Source: an uncultured Lacticaseibacillus sp.
GTDB lineage: Bacteria > Bacillota > Bacilli > Lactobacillales > Lactobacillaceae
Length of the DNA: 17,499 nt
NCBI GenBank assembly: GCA_934293835.1
Contig: CAKQZO010000020.1
Coordinates: 1 to 17,499 of the forward strand
Direction: 5' to 3'
Shown one piece after another: positions 14,597 through 17,499 of the stretch (the first letter of the stretch is position 1; the number at the start of each line of letters is the position of its first letter). A program made the position numbers and the translations under genes. The notes beneath the pieces are model-generated. The model ran no database searches. It was given only the letters and a program-made list of their open reading frames with translations, and was not told the DNA's origin.

Positions 14597-14606
14597 GGAG
14601 GATTGT

Positions 14607-14804
14607 ATGAAGAAGCGACATTTCTCGGGTTGGGCGCTGTTTTGGGGCATCCTCGCCATCTTTTGTTTTGGACGCCTTGGCTTTGAATTACTGGGGGTCT
14701 ATCGCGACACCACGCGGCCGGCGCAACTCGCCTTGCCTTTGGCCTGGCTCATCATCTCTGTTGGGAGTTGTGCGTGGCAGCTGAATAAGGACGAAAGGCG
14801 CTGA
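14607..14804 (+). CDS. Small two-helix membrane protein
   Basis: A 65-residue protein with two predicted membrane helices (about 8-30 and 42-58) between basic ends (MKKRHF and NKDERR). GAGGAGG lies five bases before the ATG and overlaps the stop of the 57-residue gene. It is the last gene of the small operon. Family and function are not recognised. No clear terminator follows on the plus strand. Confidence 0.7.
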   Translation: MKKRHFSGWALFWGILAIFCFGRLGFELLGVYRDTTRPAQLALPLAWLIISVGSCAWQLNKDERR

Positions 14805-14808
14805 GCAC

Positions 14809-14835
14809 AAAAAAAGCCGGCGTATACGCGTCGAC
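14809..14835 (-). terminator. Probable terminator of the oxidoreductase gene
   Basis: On the minus strand a 20-base segment (14835-14816) folds as a 4-base stem with one wobble pair, a mismatch, two further pairs and a small loop, and is followed by seven Ts (14815-14809). The stem is weak, but position and T run fit. Confidence 0.5.
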
Positions 14836-14845
14836 CAAGGAAACG

Positions 14846-15436
14846 CTATTGTTGGGCGCCGATTTGGGTGGCCTGCTGGAGCCACGCCTCGCGCTTGGCC
14901 GTAGAGCTGTTTTTGACCATGTTACAGCTCAGCCAGCGCACGTGTTTGAGTCCCATCTTCTTGAGCGTCCCGCGGATCAAGGCGCGCTGGATCGCGTCGC
15001 CGAACACCCAGCGATACAGCGCTTTGGGCGTGTTCATGGTGGTGATGATCGTCGTCGAGCGCAGGTGTGGCAACAGGTTGCGCATGCCGTTGCCGCCGGC
15101 CGTGTAGGCGAAGGTCTCACCAGGGAAGATGACCTTGTCGATGAAGGCTTTCATCATCGCCGGCATCAGCTCCCACCAGATGGGGAAAATCAAGACGAGA
15201 TGGTCGGCGGCTTGCATGCGGGCGATGTAGGCGCGCGCTTGTTTGGATTGAGCCTCGTGTTTGAGGAAGCCGACCAAGTCGGCGCTGTGCATCACAGGGT
15301 CAAAATGATTGGCTTCTAAGTCGATCACATCGACGCGGTTGCCGCTGGCTTCCGCGCCTTTTTGCGTAGCGGCCATCAAGGCGTGGCAGAAACTGCCGGA
15401 ATAAGGATGGCAAGTGACAATTAGGGTTTGTGGCAT
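14846..15436 (-). CDS. NAD(P)H oxidoreductase, flavodoxin-like fold
   Basis: A 196-residue cytosolic FMN/FAD-dependent NAD(P)H:acceptor oxidoreductase of the Flavodoxin_2 (quinone reductase, MdaB/KefF-like) type; the acceptor is not known. Signatures are the flavin-phosphate segment TLIVTCHPYSGSF (4-16), the FPIWWELMPAMMKAFIDKV stretch (84-102) with FPGETFAY after it, and AGGNGMRN (113-120), which corresponds to the flavin-binding GG loop. I chose the ATG at 15436 because GGAGG lies 8 bases upstream; an earlier TTG overlaps that site. Its promoter carries a PrfA-type palindrome at -41.5, so activation by the Crp/Fnr-type protein encoded just upstream is likely. Confidence 0.92.
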   Translation of the reverse strand: MPQTLIVTCHPYSGSFCHALMAATQKGAEASGNRVDVIDLEANHFDPVMHSADLVGFLKHEAQSKQARAYIARMQAADHLVLIFPIWWELMPAMMKAFIDKVIFPGETFAYTAGGNGMRNLLPHLRSTTIITTMNTPKALYRWVFGDAIQRALIRGTLKKMGLKHVRWLSCNMVKNSSTAKREAWLQQATQIGAQQ

Positions 15437-15465
15437 AATGTTGGCCTCCAATAGATGATGAGGTC

Positions 15466-15471
15466 AGTATA
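15466..15471 (-). promoter_or_regulatory. -10 box of the oxidoreductase gene
   Basis: TATACT on the minus strand, 5 of 6 matches. The region 17 bases upstream is G+C-rich (AGGCGC) with no -35 box, the usual picture for an activator-dependent promoter. Predicted start of transcription is near 15459, with a leader of about 23 bases. Confidence 0.65.
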
Positions 15472-15493
15472 CTGGTGGGCCGCGGGCCGCGCC

Positions 15494-15507
15494 TTAACAA
15501 TTGTTAA
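15494..15507. promoter_or_regulatory. PrfA-box-type palindrome, likely Crp/Fnr-family operator
   Basis: TTAACAATTGTTAA is a perfect 14-base palindrome equal to the PrfA-box consensus TTAACAnnTGTTAA (established for Listeria). It is 22 bases from the -10 box at 15466-15471, so its centre is at -41.5, the class II activator position. It overlaps the end of the Crp/Fnr gene and encodes its last residues and stop. Confidence 0.75.
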
Positions 15508-16036
15508 GTTGGCCGCGCTTGCGAATCCGCGACAAGGACACCGGCGTGATGCCCAAGTATGAGGCGAGCTCGTATTGAGGCACCCGTTCGATCAGCTCGG
15601 GGTCGTCCTGCAAGAGGCGCCGGTAGCGCTGTTCGAGGGAGAGTTCGATGCGATTCAAGAAGTAGCGGGTGTAATCGATGAACCGTTGGCAGATGTGGTT
15701 GGTGAAGGCGGCCATCAGCTCAGGCTCTGCCTGCAGCCTCTGGCGGAGGCGGGTACCGTCGACGATCAAGACGGTGGTCGGTTCGATGGCTGTGATGGCA
15801 AAGATGCTGGGTTGTTGCAGATAGAAGCTTTCGAATGACGCGACGGCTTGGCGCTCGAAGAAGAATTGTACCGTGATGTCGCGGCCGTCGTCGTTGCGCC
15901 ACAGGCGAACACTGCCTTGTTCTAGGTAGAAGAGTGCTTGGGCCTGGTCGCCTTCGCGCAGTAGATCTTCGCCGCTGGCGTAATGGCGGCGATGGCCGAG
16001 CGTGCTGAGTGCGGCATAATAATCGCTGATTGGCAT
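15494..16036 (-). CDS. Crp/Fnr-family transcription regulator
   Basis: A 180-residue cytosolic DNA-binding protein. An N-terminal cyclic-nucleotide-binding-type beta roll (about 12-95) includes EDLLREGDQAQALFYLEQGSVRLW; a long dimer helix (about 103-135) follows, then a C-terminal winged helix (about 150-175) with YELASYLGITPVSLSRIRK as the helix-turn-helix. There is no FNR-type N-terminal cysteine cluster; the only cysteines are in the dimer helix and the last residue, and the cAMP-contact motif is not apparent, so the signal is unknown. AAAGGAGGCG supports the ATG at 16036 against longer versions. It is transcribed towards the oxidoreductase gene, which is its probable target. Confidence 0.92.
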   Translation of the reverse strand: MPISDYYAALSTLGHRRHYASGEDLLREGDQAQALFYLEQGSVRLWRNDDGRDITVQFFFERQAVASFESFYLQQPSIFAITAIEPTTVLIVDGTRLRQRLQAEPELMAAFTNHICQRFIDYTRYFLNRIELSLEQRYRRLLQDDPELIERVPQYELASYLGITPVSLSRIRKRGQLNNC

Positions 16037-16058
16037 GAGGCGCCTCCTTTCGGTAGTT

Positions 16059-16088
16059 ATTATACGCATCTCAGCTCGGCTTTGCGAA
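16059..16088 (-). promoter_or_regulatory. Promoter of the Crp/Fnr gene
   Basis: On the minus strand TTCGCA (16083-16088, 4 of 6 matches), an 18-base spacer, and a perfect TATAAT (16059-16064), just before the AAAGGAGG ribosome binding site. It does not contain the PrfA-type palindrome, so autoregulation through that site is not indicated. Confidence 0.7.
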
Positions 16089-16165
16089 AAAGCGGCGGTT
16101 TCGCTTGCGGATCGCCGCATTTGCGCATAAAGTGAGCGGTGAATGAACTTTTAGGGGAGGGGCAT

Positions 16166-17499
16166 ATGCATAAGTTTTTGACGCGGTGGTTTTCTGGTGA
16201 AGGGATGGACTACCGGTTCGTGTTCGCGCTGGTGGGGCCGGTGGTCGCCGATCAGTTTTTCTTGGTGAGCTTTAACTTCTTGAACACCGCCATGATCGCC
16301 AACTCCGGTCAAGCCGCGATCTCGGCGGTGAATCTGGTCGGGTCGATCAACGTGTTGTTGATTCAGGTCTTCGTCGCCGTCGGGCTAGGTGGCACGGTGT
16401 TGATCGCGCAGTATTTCGGCAACCGCGAGTTCCACATGCTAGGCCGCGTCGTCAACGGCACGGTGTTTGGTACGGTGGTGACGGGCGTCGTGCTCGGTGC
16501 CATTTTCGCCGGGTTACATACGCCGATCTTGAAGCTACTGTTTGGCGCTGCGGCGCCGGCGGTGATGGCCAACGCCAAGCTGTATATGCTCGGGGTCTTG
16601 GCGAGTTATCCGTTCGAGGCGGTCGTGGAAGGCACGAACGGTTGCCTGCGCGGCATCGGTCGCACCAAAAACTCGCTGATTCTATCATCGACGATGAACG
16701 GGCTGTACCTCGGCTTCAACCTGATTTTCATCACGCTGTTGCACCTCGGGGTGGTGGGGATGATCATCTCCTTGAACTTGTCGCGCTGGTTGGCGGCGGG
16801 CTTTGCGGTGTGGATGCTGGCGAGTCATCGCGATTTGTTCCAACTACGGATGGCGACGATGCGGCGGATCGATTGGCGGATGATCCGCAAGGTCTTGCAA
16901 GTTGCGGTGCCTTTTGCCTCCGAATCCGTCTTCTTCCAAGGCGGCAAGATCATCATTCAGATGATGATCGTTGGCCTCGGCACCAGCGTCATCGTCACCA
17001 ATGCGATCGCGACGTCCTGGGTGCAGCTGTCCGAAATCATCCCTGCGGCCTTGCAGACGGCGCTGGTGCCGATCGTTGGCCAGTGCATCGGCCGGCGCAA
17101 CATCAAAGACGCCCGCAAGCTGACTAAGTCGTTCTTGGGTCTCGGCACAGTGGCGTTCGTCATCGTCGATGGGATCTTATTTTTCAGTTTCAACCGCGGT
17201 ATCATGCTGTTTAGCCCGACAAAAGCGATCATCCCCGATATCTTCCACATCTACCTGATTTTCGCGGTGATGCACATCTTAGTCTGGAGCTTCAGCTTCG
17301 TGCTTCCCTCGGCGCTGCGGGCGGCCGGCGATGGCAAATTCACCACGATCGTCAGCCTGATTTCGATGTGGTCGTTCCGCGTTGTCGGCGGCTACATCTT
17401 CGGAATTCGCTTCGGCTACGGCCTGATCGGCATCACAGTCGTCATGACGATCGAATGGGCGTTGCGCGGTGCCATCTTCACCTGGCGCTTCCACGGCGT
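16166..17499 (+). CDS. MATE-family multidrug efflux transporter (partial)
   Basis: The frame is open from the ATG at 16166 to the window edge (about 444 codons), so the 3' end is missing. The protein is a polytopic membrane exporter of the MATE family, which expels drugs or metabolites in exchange for Na+ or H+. Visible family features are ALVGPVVADQFF and NTAMIANSGQAAISAVNLVGSI in the first helices, VAVGLGGTVLIAQYFG (the conserved G..VLIAQ..G segment), GCLRGIGRTK before the middle loop, and the symmetric second-half VPIVGQCIGRRNIKDAR and ALRAAGDGKF. GGGGAGGGG lies just before the start. It is divergent from the Crp/Fnr gene, sharing a 129-base gap that has a 6-base GCGGCG-CGCCGC inverted repeat (16093-16119). 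Confidence 0.9.
   Translation, partial: MHKFLTRWFSGEGMDYRFVFALVGPVVADQFFLVSFNFLNTAMIANSGQAAISAVNLVGSINVLLIQVFVAVGLGGTVLIAQYFGNREFHMLGRVVNGTVFGTVVTGVVLGAIFAGLHTPILKLLFGAAAPAVMANAKLYMLGVLASYPFEAVVEGTNGCLRGIGRTKNSLILSSTMNGLYLGFNLIFITLLHLGVVGMIISLNLSRWLAAGFAVWMLASHRDLFQLRMATMRRIDWRMIRKVLQVAVPFASESVFFQGGKIIIQMMIVGLGTSVIVTNAIATSWVQLSEIIPAALQTALVPIVGQCIGRRNIKDARKLTKSFLGLGTVAFVIVDGILFFSFNRGIMLFSPTKAIIPDIFHIYLIFAVMHILVWSFSFVLPSALRAAGDGKFTTIVSLISMWSFRVVGGYIFGIRFGYGLIGITVVMTIEWALRGAIFTWRFHG

Noticed and set aside
14849..15319. 156-codon plus-strand frame opposite the oxidoreductase gene
   Set aside because: It is antisense to a gene with clear flavodoxin motifs, with no ribosome binding site.

Overview
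The window looks like a G+C-rich member of the Lactobacillaceae (Bacillota). The grounds are the gene order pgk-tpiA-eno followed by secG, an esterase gene, rnr and smpB, strong AGGAGG-type ribosome binding sites, and compact intrinsic terminators. I cannot fix genus or species from the sequence alone. No rRNA, tRNA, CRISPR array, transposase or phage gene was seen.

Region by region. 1-2816 is the 3' part of a glycolytic operon: the end of pgk, tpiA and eno, closed by a strong terminator. The 261-base tpiA-eno gap holds a repeat-and-hairpin element. 2850-4840 holds a CLC-type H+/Cl- exchanger gene with a C-terminal TrkA_C-like domain, overlapped by a small gene of unknown function. 4916-8869 is a housekeeping run: secG, a terminator-like hairpin, a carboxylesterase gene, rnr and smpB. 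8897-9622 is a CPBP-family membrane protein, convergent with the first of five XRE-type regulators.

10204-14016 is the accessory core. Five paralogous helix-turn-helix regulator genes (9671-10204 minus, 11482-12066 minus, 12159-12688 minus and frameshifted, 12852-13058 plus, 13579-14016 plus) surround a two-subunit fluoride channel (crcB pair) and a DUF6440-like gene. Three have membrane segments fused to the HTH. One is an HTH followed by a separate membrane-protein gene. One has a soluble tail. A short palindrome, TTTCC-(C/T)G-GGAAA, occurs three times here, each time in an intergenic region upstream of at least one of these regulator genes. Next come three small membrane-protein genes in an apparent operon (14107-14804).

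14846-17499 holds a flavodoxin-fold NAD(P)H oxidoreductase gene and, upstream on the same strand, a Crp/Fnr-family regulator gene. A MATE-family exporter gene, divergent from the regulator, runs off the window end. A perfect palindrome, TTAACAATTGTTAA, identical to the PrfA-box consensus, overlaps the stop codon of the Crp/Fnr gene. It lies 22 bases from a -10 box for the oxidoreductase gene, so its centre is at -41.5. This is the clearest candidate regulatory circuit in the window: the regulator probably activates the next gene.

The most notable observations are the PrfA-type box, the shared palindrome in the XRE cluster, a fused and a split XRE/membrane pair that differ at one codon where a Shine-Dalgarno sequence is also coding sequence, and a 5-base slippage tract that explains a broken regulator gene.
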